The notes beneath the pieces are model-generated. The model worked only from the letters and a program-made list of their open reading frames with translations, had not been told where the DNA came from and searched no databases. A stretch of DNA of 55,469 nucleotides from Mycobacterium sp. PO1 (GTDB lineage: Bacteria; Actinomycetota; Actinomycetes; Mycobacteriales; Mycobacteriaceae). This document shows, in pieces, positions 45,457 to 53,000 of the stretch. The translations under genes and the position numbers were made by a program. Each line of letters opens with the position of its first letter. Position 1 is the stretch's first letter. Location of the stretch: assembly GCF_017312405.1 (NCBI RefSeq), contig NZ_BLTG01000111.1:1-55469 (forward strand), in the 5' to 3' direction.

Positions 45457-47143
45457 GAAGATCCGCGTCGTCGGCCCTCAGGGCCCAGGTGGCAAAACGC
45501 TCGCCCTGCTCCCTTTGTTTCACGAAGTTGCGCACGACACGCTCGACGTAGTCACCGAGTTCACTGGAGAGCACCTTGTGCTGGCGCAGCTTGCGACCGA
45601 AACCGCTGTCCAGGCCCAGGCTGCCGCCCAGATGGACCTGGAAACCCTCGATCGGGCCGTCGCCGTCGTCGACCATCTGGCCCTTGAACCCGATGTCGGC
45701 GACCTGAATGCGGGCGCACGAGTTCGGGCAGCCGTTGATGTTGACGGTGACCGGCACGTCGAGTTCAGCGTTGATGTCCTCGAGCCGCTGCTCGAGTTCT
45801 GGCACCAGCGTCTGTGCCCGCTTGCGGGTCTCGGCGAACGACAACTTGCAGAACTCGATGCCGGTGCAGGCCATCAGGTTGCGCCGCCAGTGCGACGGCG
45901 TCGACGGAAGACCCAACGCGTCCAGCCCGGCGCGCAACTCGTCGAGCTTGTCGTCGGGCACGTCGAGGACGATCAACTTCTGGTAGGGGGTGAAGCGGAT
46001 GCGGTCGGACCCCGCCGCCTCGGCCAGGTCGGCGACCTTGCTCAGGATGGTGCCCGAGACGCGTCCGGCGATGGGCGCGACCCCGACGGCGTTGAGGCCG
46101 TTACGCAGCTTCTGCACACCGACGTGGTCGATAGGGCGGGCCACCGGGTCGGGAGCGGGGCCGTCGATCAGCGGGCGCTTCAGGTACTCCTCTTCGAGCA
46201 CTTTCCGGAACTTTTCGACGCCCCAGTCCTTGATCAGGAACTTCAACCGCGCCTTGGAGCGCAACCGGCGGTACCCGTAGTCGCGGAACGCGCTGACCAC
46301 GGCTTCCCACACGTCCGGCACCTCGTCGAGTGGCACCCACGCCCCGACCCGCTGGCCGAGCATCGGGTTCGTCGACAGCCCGCCGCCGACCCAGAGGTCG
46401 AACCCGGGACCGTGCTCGGGGTGGTTGACGCCGATGAACGCCACGTCGTTGACCTCGTGCACGACGTCCTGCAGACCGGAGATCGCGGTCTTGAACTTGC
46501 GCGGGAGGTTGGACAGCTCCTTCTTGCCGATGTAGCGCCGGACGATCTCGTCGACCGCGGGGGTGCCGTCGATGACCTCGTCGAGCGACTCACCGGCCAG
46601 CGGCGAGCCCAGCACGACACGGGGGCAGTCGCCGCACGCCTCGGTGGTCTGCAGGCCTACCGCGTCCAGACGCCGCCAGATCTCGGGCATGTCCTCGACG
46701 CGGATCCAGTGGTACTGGATGTTCTGGCGGTCGGAGATGTCGGCGGTGTCGCGGGCGAACTCGGTCGAGATCTCACCCAGCGTGCGCAGCGAGGCGGCGG
46801 TCAGCGCACCGCCGTCACTGCGAACCCGCAGCATGAAGTACGAGTCCTCGAGCATGTCGGTGTTCTCGTCGCCGGTCCAGGTGCCGTCGTAGCCCTGTTT
46901 GCGTTGGGTGTAGAGCCCCCACCAGCGAAAACGTCCTCGCAGGTCGCCCTTGTCGATGGACTCGAAGCCGTTCTTGGCGTAGATGTTCTCGATGCGGTCG
47001 CGCACGTTGAGCGGATTGTCGTCCTTCTTGGACTGCTCGTTGGCGTTGAGCGGCTCGCGGTAGCCGAGCGCCCACTGACCCTCACCGCGGGGACGCTTGG
47101 CGGGCTTCTTGGCTGGGGCGTCAGCCGGATTGGTTGTCGTCAT
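45452..47143 (-). CDS. sirA: Ferredoxin-dependent sulfite reductase
   Basis: A 563-residue siroheme and [4Fe-4S] enzyme that reduces sulfite to sulfide. Cluster ligands are clear: the CX5C in ACTGIEFCK and the CX3C in NGCPNSCA. It has two ferredoxin-like halves and siroheme-contact arginines (RTLGEISTEF region, FRWWGLYTQR). It starts with ATG behind AGGAG. That site is the 3' arm of a hairpin, and a cysteine-rich leader peptide lies upstream, so translation or transcription is probably cysteine-controlled. First gene of sirA-cysH-che1; equals Rv2391. Confidence 0.95.
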   Translation of the reverse strand: MTTTNPADAPAKKPAKRPRGEGQWALGYREPLNANEQSKKDDNPLNVRDRIENIYAKNGFESIDKGDLRGRFRWWGLYTQRKQGYDGTWTGDENTDMLEDSYFMLRVRSDGGALTAASLRTLGEISTEFARDTADISDRQNIQYHWIRVEDMPEIWRRLDAVGLQTTEACGDCPRVVLGSPLAGESLDEVIDGTPAVDEIVRRYIGKKELSNLPRKFKTAISGLQDVVHEVNDVAFIGVNHPEHGPGFDLWVGGGLSTNPMLGQRVGAWVPLDEVPDVWEAVVSAFRDYGYRRLRSKARLKFLIKDWGVEKFRKVLEEEYLKRPLIDGPAPDPVARPIDHVGVQKLRNGLNAVGVAPIAGRVSGTILSKVADLAEAAGSDRIRFTPYQKLIVLDVPDDKLDELRAGLDALGLPSTPSHWRRNLMACTGIEFCKLSFAETRKRAQTLVPELEQRLEDINAELDVPVTVNINGCPNSCARIQVADIGFKGQMVDDGDGPIEGFQVHLGGSLGLDSGFGRKLRQHKVLSSELGDYVERVVRNFVKQREQGERFATWALRADDADLR

Positions 47144-47148
47144 CGGTG

Positions 47149-47165
47149 GGCTCCTGGTCGGAGCC
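47149..47165 (-). promoter_or_regulatory. Hairpin hiding the sirA ribosome site
   Basis: On the minus strand GGCTCC-GACCA-GGAGCC forms a perfect 6-bp stem. Its 3' arm contains the AGGAG ribosome site, 8 nt before the sirA ATG. It would keep sirA translation low unless an upstream event prevents folding. Confidence 0.6.
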
Positions 47166-47267
47166 GGCGTTCAGATCGCGCGTGGTCACCGGGGGCTGTC
47201 CGGCGGCGCAGATCCGGCGGCCAGCTGAAAGGTCAGAAAAGTGGCTGGTTGGTCCGTGATCCGGCGA

Positions 47268-47363
47268 TCAAGACAGACAGCTACAGCTGCAAACGCGCTT
47301 GAAGTCGACATGGCGGCGTGCCACGAGCGCGACCCTGCGGGCGAAGCTGTGGTTTGCAGTCAC
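47268..47363 (-). CDS. Cysteine-rich leader peptide of the sirA operon
   Basis: A short reading frame that ends RRHVDFKRVCSCSCLS. The RRHVD core followed by clustered cysteine codons is the hallmark of actinobacterial leader peptides that act as cysteine sensors: ribosomes stall at the Cys codons when cysteine is scarce, and the downstream operon is then expressed. From the GTG at 47363, which lies 7 nt after CACAAT (47376-47371) and so would be leaderless, the peptide has 31 residues. From the inner GTG at 47324 it has 18. Its stop is 124 nt before sirA. Confidence 0.75.
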   Translation of the reverse strand: MTANHSFARRVALVARRHVDFKRVCSCSCLS

Positions 47364-47424
47364 GTACCCGATTGTGCCACGAATGCGCCACCTGCCCTAA
47401 TGGGGCGGCTGCCAGACTGGACAC

Positions 47425-48606
47425 GTGAGTGTGCAGTCGCAGGTGCCAGACGGTGTGTTGCCGGATCTGTCGGCGCGGGCGGGCCGGCCCTTCGGCGTGT
47501 ACATCCACGTGCCGTTCTGCGCGACCCGGTGCGGTTACTGCGACTTCAACACCTACACCCCCGGCGAACTGGGTGGCGCGAACCCGGACGGTTGGCTGGC
47601 CGCCCTGCGTACAGAACTGCGGCTCGGAGCTGCCCGTCTGCGCGCCGCCCCGGCGGCCGACACCGTATTCGTGGGGGGCGGCACGCCGTCGCTGCTCGGG
47701 GCTGCCGGGCTGGGTGCCGTCCTCGACGCGGTGCGGGAGAGTTTCGGGCTCGCCCCGGATGCGGAGGTCACCACAGAAGCCAACCCCGAGTCGACGTCGC
47801 CGGAGTTCTTCGCCGGGTTGCGCGCGGCCGGCTACACCCGGGTGTCGCTGGGGATGCAGTCCACTGCCGTGCACGTGCTGGCGGCACTGGATCGTGTGCA
47901 TTCGCCGGGGCGGGCGCTCGATGCGGCCCGCGAAGCCGCGGCGGCAGGGTTCGATCACGTCAGCCTCGATCTCATCTACGGCACACCGGGGGAGAGCGAC
48001 GACGACCTGGCGCGCTCCGTGGAGGCCGCGATCGGGGCCGGAATCGACCATCTGTCGGCGTACGCGCTGGTGGTCGAGGACGGCACCGCGCTGGCCCGCC
48101 GGGTCCGGCGCGGTGAGATCCCTGCGCCGGACGACGACGTGCTCGCGCGTCGTTACGAACTGCTCGACGACCGGCTGCGCGAAGCGGGCTTCCACTGGTA
48201 CGAGGTGTCCAACTGGGCCCGCCCGGGCGGCGAGTGCCGCCACAACATCGGCTACTGGGACGGCGGGGAATGGTGGGGCGCCGGGCCGGGCGCGCACAGT
48301 TACGCCGATGCCACCCGCTGGTGGAATGTCAAGCACCCCAACGCTTATGCCACCCAATTGGCCGCCGGAGCACTTCCGGTCGCCGATTTCGAGACGCTGG
48401 ATGACGCGACCGCGCATGTCGAGGAGGTGCTGCTGCGGATCCGCCTGCGCTCGGGTCTGCCGACCGCAGCACTGTCGGCCGACGAGCAGACGCGCGCCGA
48501 GATCGCGATCTCCGACGGTCTGCTGCGCCGAGACGGTGAGCGGCTGGTGCTCACCGACCGCGGCAGGCTGCTCGCCGATGCCGTGGTGCGCGACCTACTG
48601 GGCTGA
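47425..48606 (+). CDS. hemW: Heme chaperone HemW (HemN-like radical SAM protein)
   Basis: A 393-residue radical-SAM protein with the CX3CX2C iron-sulfur motif in CATRCGYCDFNTY, preceded by YIHVPF, and the HemN C-terminal domain. The lack of an extra N-terminal region favours HemW, which delivers heme, over a true oxygen-independent coproporphyrinogen oxidase. GTG start, with CAGACT (47413-47418) 6 nt upstream as a weak -10. Equals Rv2388c, the gene that precedes the mycobactin locus in M. tuberculosis. Confidence 0.9.
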   Translation: MSVQSQVPDGVLPDLSARAGRPFGVYIHVPFCATRCGYCDFNTYTPGELGGANPDGWLAALRTELRLGAARLRAAPAADTVFVGGGTPSLLGAAGLGAVLDAVRESFGLAPDAEVTTEANPESTSPEFFAGLRAAGYTRVSLGMQSTAVHVLAALDRVHSPGRALDAAREAAAAGFDHVSLDLIYGTPGESDDDLARSVEAAIGAGIDHLSAYALVVEDGTALARRVRRGEIPAPDDDVLARRYELLDDRLREAGFHWYEVSNWARPGGECRHNIGYWDGGEWWGAGPGAHSYADATRWWNVKHPNAYATQLAAGALPVADFETLDDATAHVEEVLLRIRLRSGLPTAALSADEQTRAEIAISDGLLRRDGERLVLTDRGRLLADAVVRDLLG

Positions 48607-48639
48607 GGCCCGTACGGCTTCGCTGTCGCACGGGTTGCG

Positions 48640-49500
48640 CTACAGCAGTGCCGCAGCCAGCCGGCGCCACTGTTCGCGGGGGAATTCGGTGGGGTCAGCG
48701 GTCAGCACCTGCACGCAGACGTGGTCGGCACCGGCATCGAGGTGCTCGGTGACGCGCCGCTTGACGGCGTCCTCGTCGCCCCACGCGATGACCGCGTCGA
48801 GGAGTCGGTCGCTGACCGTGTCGATCTCCTCGTCGCTGAACCCCAGCCGGCGCAGGTTGTTGGCGTAGTTGGGCATCTTCAGGTACGAGCGCACCCACTG
48901 CCCGCCGACCTCGCGCGCATGGTCGCGATCGTCGGTGAGCAGCACCGTCTGCTCGGGCAGCAACAGCGGTCCGCTGCCGAGGACCTCGCGGGCGATGCGG
49001 GTGTGCTCCGGGGTGGTCAGGTACGGGTGCGCGCCGCGCGCCTTCGTCTTGGACAGTTCGAGCATCTTGGGGCCGAGTGCGGCCAGCACGCGATTGGCGA
49101 CCGGGACCGGCTGCGCGGAGGCGTCGATGCCGTCGAGGAACGCTTCGGTGGCGGCCAGCGGCTTGCGGTAACGGCCGGGCTCCTTCGAGTCGATCAGCGG
49201 TGCGTGGCTGACGCCGATGCCGAGCAGGAAGCGTTCGCCATGCGTGTCGGTCAGGGTCGCGTAGCGTGCCGCGACGTCGGCGGGCTCATGCATCCAGAGG
49301 TTGAGGATGCCGGTCGCGATCACCGTGTTGCGCGTTGCCGACAGCAGGTTGTCCACCGAGTCGAGCACCGGCCCGCCCACGTCGGGAATCCACAGCGCCG
49401 CGTAGCCCAGTTCGTCGAGTTCGGCTGCCGCTTCGGCCGCCTCGCTCGAATTGCCGTACCGCAACTGCGAACTCCACACACCCACACCCGTCAATTCCAT
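48640..49500 (-). CDS. F420-dependent LLM-class oxidoreductase (MSMEG_4141 type)
   Basis: A 286-residue luciferase-like TIM-barrel protein of the mycobacterial F420-dependent group, starting MELTGVGVWSSQLRYG and containing LLGIGVSHAPLID. It probably uses the deazaflavin F420 to reduce or oxidise an unknown substrate. An ATG four codons upstream (49512) is equally possible. Divergent from the SnoaL-like gene, with about 40-50 bp of shared promoter region. Confidence 0.87.
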   Translation of the reverse strand: MELTGVGVWSSQLRYGNSSEAAEAAAELDELGYAALWIPDVGGPVLDSVDNLLSATRNTVIATGILNLWMHEPADVAARYATLTDTHGERFLLGIGVSHAPLIDSKEPGRYRKPLAATEAFLDGIDASAQPVPVANRVLAALGPKMLELSKTKARGAHPYLTTPEHTRIAREVLGSGPLLLPEQTVLLTDDRDHAREVGGQWVRSYLKMPNYANNLRRLGFSDEEIDTVSDRLLDAVIAWGDEDAVKRRVTEHLDAGADHVCVQVLTADPTEFPREQWRRLAAALL

Positions 49501-49535
49501 GTGTCCACTCATACCGTGCGGGCACCCTGGGGCGC

Positions 49536-49541
49536 TACGGT
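49536..49541 (+). promoter_or_regulatory. -10 box of the SnoaL-like gene
   Basis: TACGGT ends 7 nt before the ATG at 49549, consistent with a leaderless transcript. Confidence 0.5.
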
Positions 49542-49548
49542 CGTGGTC

Positions 49549-49926
49549 ATGGGTTTCGATCGCGGCACTGTCGCCCGCGCGTTCTCCGAGCACCGCTTCG
49601 ACGAGGCGCTGCCGCATCTCGCCAAGGACGTGAAGTGGACGATCGTCGGCTACATGGTGCTCGAGGGCGCTGACGCGGTGGCGCGCACGTGTCGGGACAC
49701 GGCCGAAGGGCTCGACGGCATCCGCCGTGAGTTCGATCGGTGCGTGACCGCCGTCGGATCCGACGCGGTGGCCGTCGACACCGTGGTGCGGTATGTGCGC
49801 CCGGACGGGATGACCGCGGTGGCGAGCTGCGCCATCTACGAGTTCACGGGCGAGCAGATCACGGCGATCACGTCGTACGCCGTGGAGATCGACCCCGAGG
49901 ACGCGGGGGCGCAGCCCCCCAGATAG
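49549..49926 (+). CDS. SnoaL-like/NTF2-fold protein
   Basis: A 125-residue single-domain protein that resembles SnoaL-like NTF2-fold proteins: HRFDEALPHLAKDVKWTIVG near the start, a middle YVRPDGMTAVASCAIYEF strand and a terminal ITAITSYAVEID. Such proteins are isomerases, cyclases or ligand binders; no catalytic residues can be assigned with confidence. Its last codons and stop are included in a 24-bp duplication. Confidence 0.72.
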   Translation: MGFDRGTVARAFSEHRFDEALPHLAKDVKWTIVGYMVLEGADAVARTCRDTAEGLDGIRREFDRCVTAVGSDAVAVDTVVRYVRPDGMTAVASCAIYEFTGEQITAITSYAVEIDPEDAGAQPPR

Positions 49927-49966
49927 GGCCGGGCGCAGCCCCCCGGATAGGGCCGGGCGCAGCCCG
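49909..49966. repeat. 24-bp tandem repeat across the SnoaL-like gene stop
   Basis: About 2.4 copies with a 24-bp period, beginning at 49909, 49933 and 49957. Each full copy contains GCGCAGCCCCCC followed by (A/G)GATAGGG, so the TAG stop (49924-49926) is duplicated. Confidence 0.85.
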
Positions 49967-50049
49967 GGTGGCGCCGGGGTGCGGCCGCGCAGGTAGCGCG
50001 CCATGTCGCCCGTGGTTGTGCCAGGATGTCCGGCATGTCGATGCGTGAG

Positions 50050-50068
50050 TTAGGGAAGGCTAGCCATA
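50050..50068 (+). promoter_or_regulatory. IdeR iron box upstream of the PKS
   Basis: TTAGGGAAGGCTAGCCATA matches 14 of 19 positions of the IdeR consensus TTAGGTTAGGCTAACCTAA, including the central AGGCTA. It ends 13 nt before the PKS GTG and overlaps the likely -10 (TATAAC, 50067-50072), so iron-loaded IdeR would block transcription. Confidence 0.78.
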
Positions 50069-50081
50069 TAACTGGGGCATC

Positions 50082-53000
50082 GTGGAGCTGACCGGCGCCA
50101 CGGAACCGACGCCCGAGCCCATCGCGATCATCGGTATCGGATGCCGCCTGGGCGGCGAGGTCCGCACCCCGGCGGAGTTCTGGTCGTTCCTGTTGGCCGG
50201 TGGCAGTGCGGTCCGGCAGGTCCCGGCGCAGCGGTGGGCGCCCTACGTGGGGCGCGATCCGCGCAACGCCGCGGTGCTGGCCGAGACCACCCGCTGGGGC
50301 ACCTTCCTCGAGGACCTCGACTGCTTCGACGCCGAGTTCTTCGGGGTGTCCCCCCGCGAAGCGGAGCTGATGGATCCGCAGCAGCGCCTTGCGTTGGAAG
50401 TCTCGTGGGAGGCGCTGGAGCACGCCGGCATCGGCCCGCGGTCGCTGGCCGGCAGCGACACCGCGGTGCTGATGGGCGTGAACTCCGACGACTACGGCAA
50501 GTTGCTGATGGAGGATCTCGCCGGGATCGAGGCGTGGACGGGTATCGGCACATCACTGTGCGGGGTGGCCAATCGGGTCTCCCACCTGCTCGACCTCCGC
50601 GGGCCGAGTGTGGCCCTGGACGCCGCGTGTGCAGCGTCCCTGGTCGCCGTGCACCAGGGGTGTCAACTGCTGCGCGACGGAGAGACGTCGCTCGCGCTGG
50701 CCGGTGGCGTCAGCGCGTTGATCGGACCGGGGTTGACCCGCGTCCTCGATGTCGCGGGAGCGACTGCGCCGGACGGGCGCTGCAAGACCTTCGACGCTTC
50801 CGCCGACGGATACGGGCGCGGCGAGGGTGCGGGCGTGGTGGTGCTCAAGCGTCTCGCCGAGGCGCGGCGAGACGGTGACCGCGTGCTGGCGGTGATTCGC
50901 GGCGGCGCAGTCGCGCAGGACGGCCGCACCGTCGGCATCATGTCGCCCAACGGAGAGGCGCAGGCGGACCTGTTCCGGCTGGCCTGCCGGGTTTCGGGGG
51001 TGGCCCCGCGCAGCGTCGGCTACGTCGAAGCGCACGGCACCGGAACTCCGACCGGCGATCCGGTCGAGGTCGCGGCGCTGGCCTCCGTGTACGGCGCCGG
51101 CCGTGGCGGCGAGCGCTGCCCCGTTGGATCGGTGAAACCCAACACCGGGCACCTCGAGGGCGGCGCGGGAGTCGTGGGGCTGATCAAGGCCGCCCTCGCG
51201 TTGCACCACCGGGTGCTCCCGCCCACCGCCGGGGTAGGCACGCTGACCCCGAAAGTCGATTGGGAAGCCAGTGGTCTGCGGGTGCCCACCGAGCCCGAAG
51301 GGTGGCTGCCGGGGGACGGGCCGCGGCGTGCGGCGGTGTGCAGCTACGGCTACGGCGGCACGATCGCACACGTTCTGCTCGAGGAGGCGCCCGGGTTCGA
51401 TACCGCATCCGCCGGCGAGAAAGCTTCCCCCGCAGCGGCATTCATCCCGCTGTCGGCGCGTTCGGAGTCGCGGCTCACCGTCCAGGCAGCTCGGTTGGGC
51501 GAGCATCTGCGCGCCTCGCCGTTCTCCGTGGACCGGGTGGCGGCCACGATGTGGACCCGTCGTTCACCCGAGCCGGTGCGCGGCGCGGTGGTCACCGACG
51601 GGCTTCCCGCAACCCGACGGGAAGGCGCCGTCGTGGCCGCACTGAACGCGCTGGCCGCTCAGGTGCGGGATCCGCGCGTGGTGACCGGCTCGGTGGTCGA
51701 GGGCGCGCAGGACGGTGCGGTGTGGGTGTTCAGCGGTCACGGTTCGCACTGGGCCGGCATGGGCCGTGAACTACTCGCCACCGAGCCGGCTTTCGCCGCC
51801 GTGATCGACGAGGTCGACGTCGTCTTCCGCGCCGAGCTCGGCTTCTCTGCCCGTGAGGAGCTGACCGGAGAGCGGCTTGGTGGCACCGACCAGGTCCAGG
51901 CCCTGACCTTCGCCGTCCAGGTGGGTCTTGCCGCCGTGCTGCGGGAGCGGGGCGTGACACCGGCGGCGGTCATCGGGCACTCGGTCGGCGAGGTAGCCGC
52001 TTGCGTGGAGGCGGGCGTGTTCGATCTGTCCCACGGTGCCGCGGTCGCGTGCTTCCGTGCGCGCGGGTTTCGGTCGGTGGCAGGCAACGGCGCGATGGCG
52101 CTGGTGCGGCTGTCGTTCGACGAGGTTCAGCGCCGGCTGGCAGGACGGTCGGACGTGGTTGCGGCCATCAGCGCGTCTCCCGAGTCCACGGTTGTGTCGG
52201 GCGCCGTCCACGCTGTCGACGAGGTGGTGGCAGCGTGGTCGGCCGCTGGCGTCATGGTGCGCCGCGTCAACACCGACGTGGCCTTCCACAGCCCGGCGAT
52301 GGACGCGCTGACCGGCGAGCTGGCGCGGCGGGTCGGTCACCTGCCGGCGCCGGGTCCCGCGAAGGTTCCGCTGTACACGACAGCCCTGGCCGATAGCCGG
52401 TCGAGTGCACCGCGCGGCGCCGACTACTGGGCGACCAATCTGCAGGGCCGGGTTCGGTTCGCCGAGGCGGTACAGGCCGCGGCAGAGGACGGCCACCGGC
52501 TGTTCCTGGAGGTGTCCGCGCATCCGGTGGTGTCGCATTCGATCGCCGAGACGCTGGTGCACCACGGCTACCAGGAGCACGCGGTGGTACCGGTGCTGCG
52601 CCGGGATCAGCCCGAGCGTCGAGCGATCGGTGCCGCCGTCGCCGCGCTGTACTGTCACGGCGCACCGGTCGAGCACGGCTTCACCAAGACGGCGGCGTGG
52701 GCTGCCGATCTACCTGTGACGCAGTGGCAGCACCGCCGTTACTGGCGTACCCCGACGGCGCCGCCGGGCACCACCGCACTGCACGATGTCGCCGCCCACA
52801 CGCTGCTCGGGGGATGCATCGAGGTGTCGGGCGCGGTCCCGACCCGGGTATGGCAGACGCGGCTGGACATGGGGAACCGGCCCTACCCCGGTGATCACCC
52901 TGTGCAGGGCACCGAGATCGTGCCTGCTGCGGTGCTGCTCAACACGTTTCTCACCGCTGCCGGAGGCGGCGAGATGGGCACCGCTGCCGGAGGCGGCGAG

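Noticed and set aside
45365..47302. A 645-codon plus-strand frame opposite sirA
   Set aside because: Shadow of sirA; the minus strand encodes all sulfite reductase motifs.
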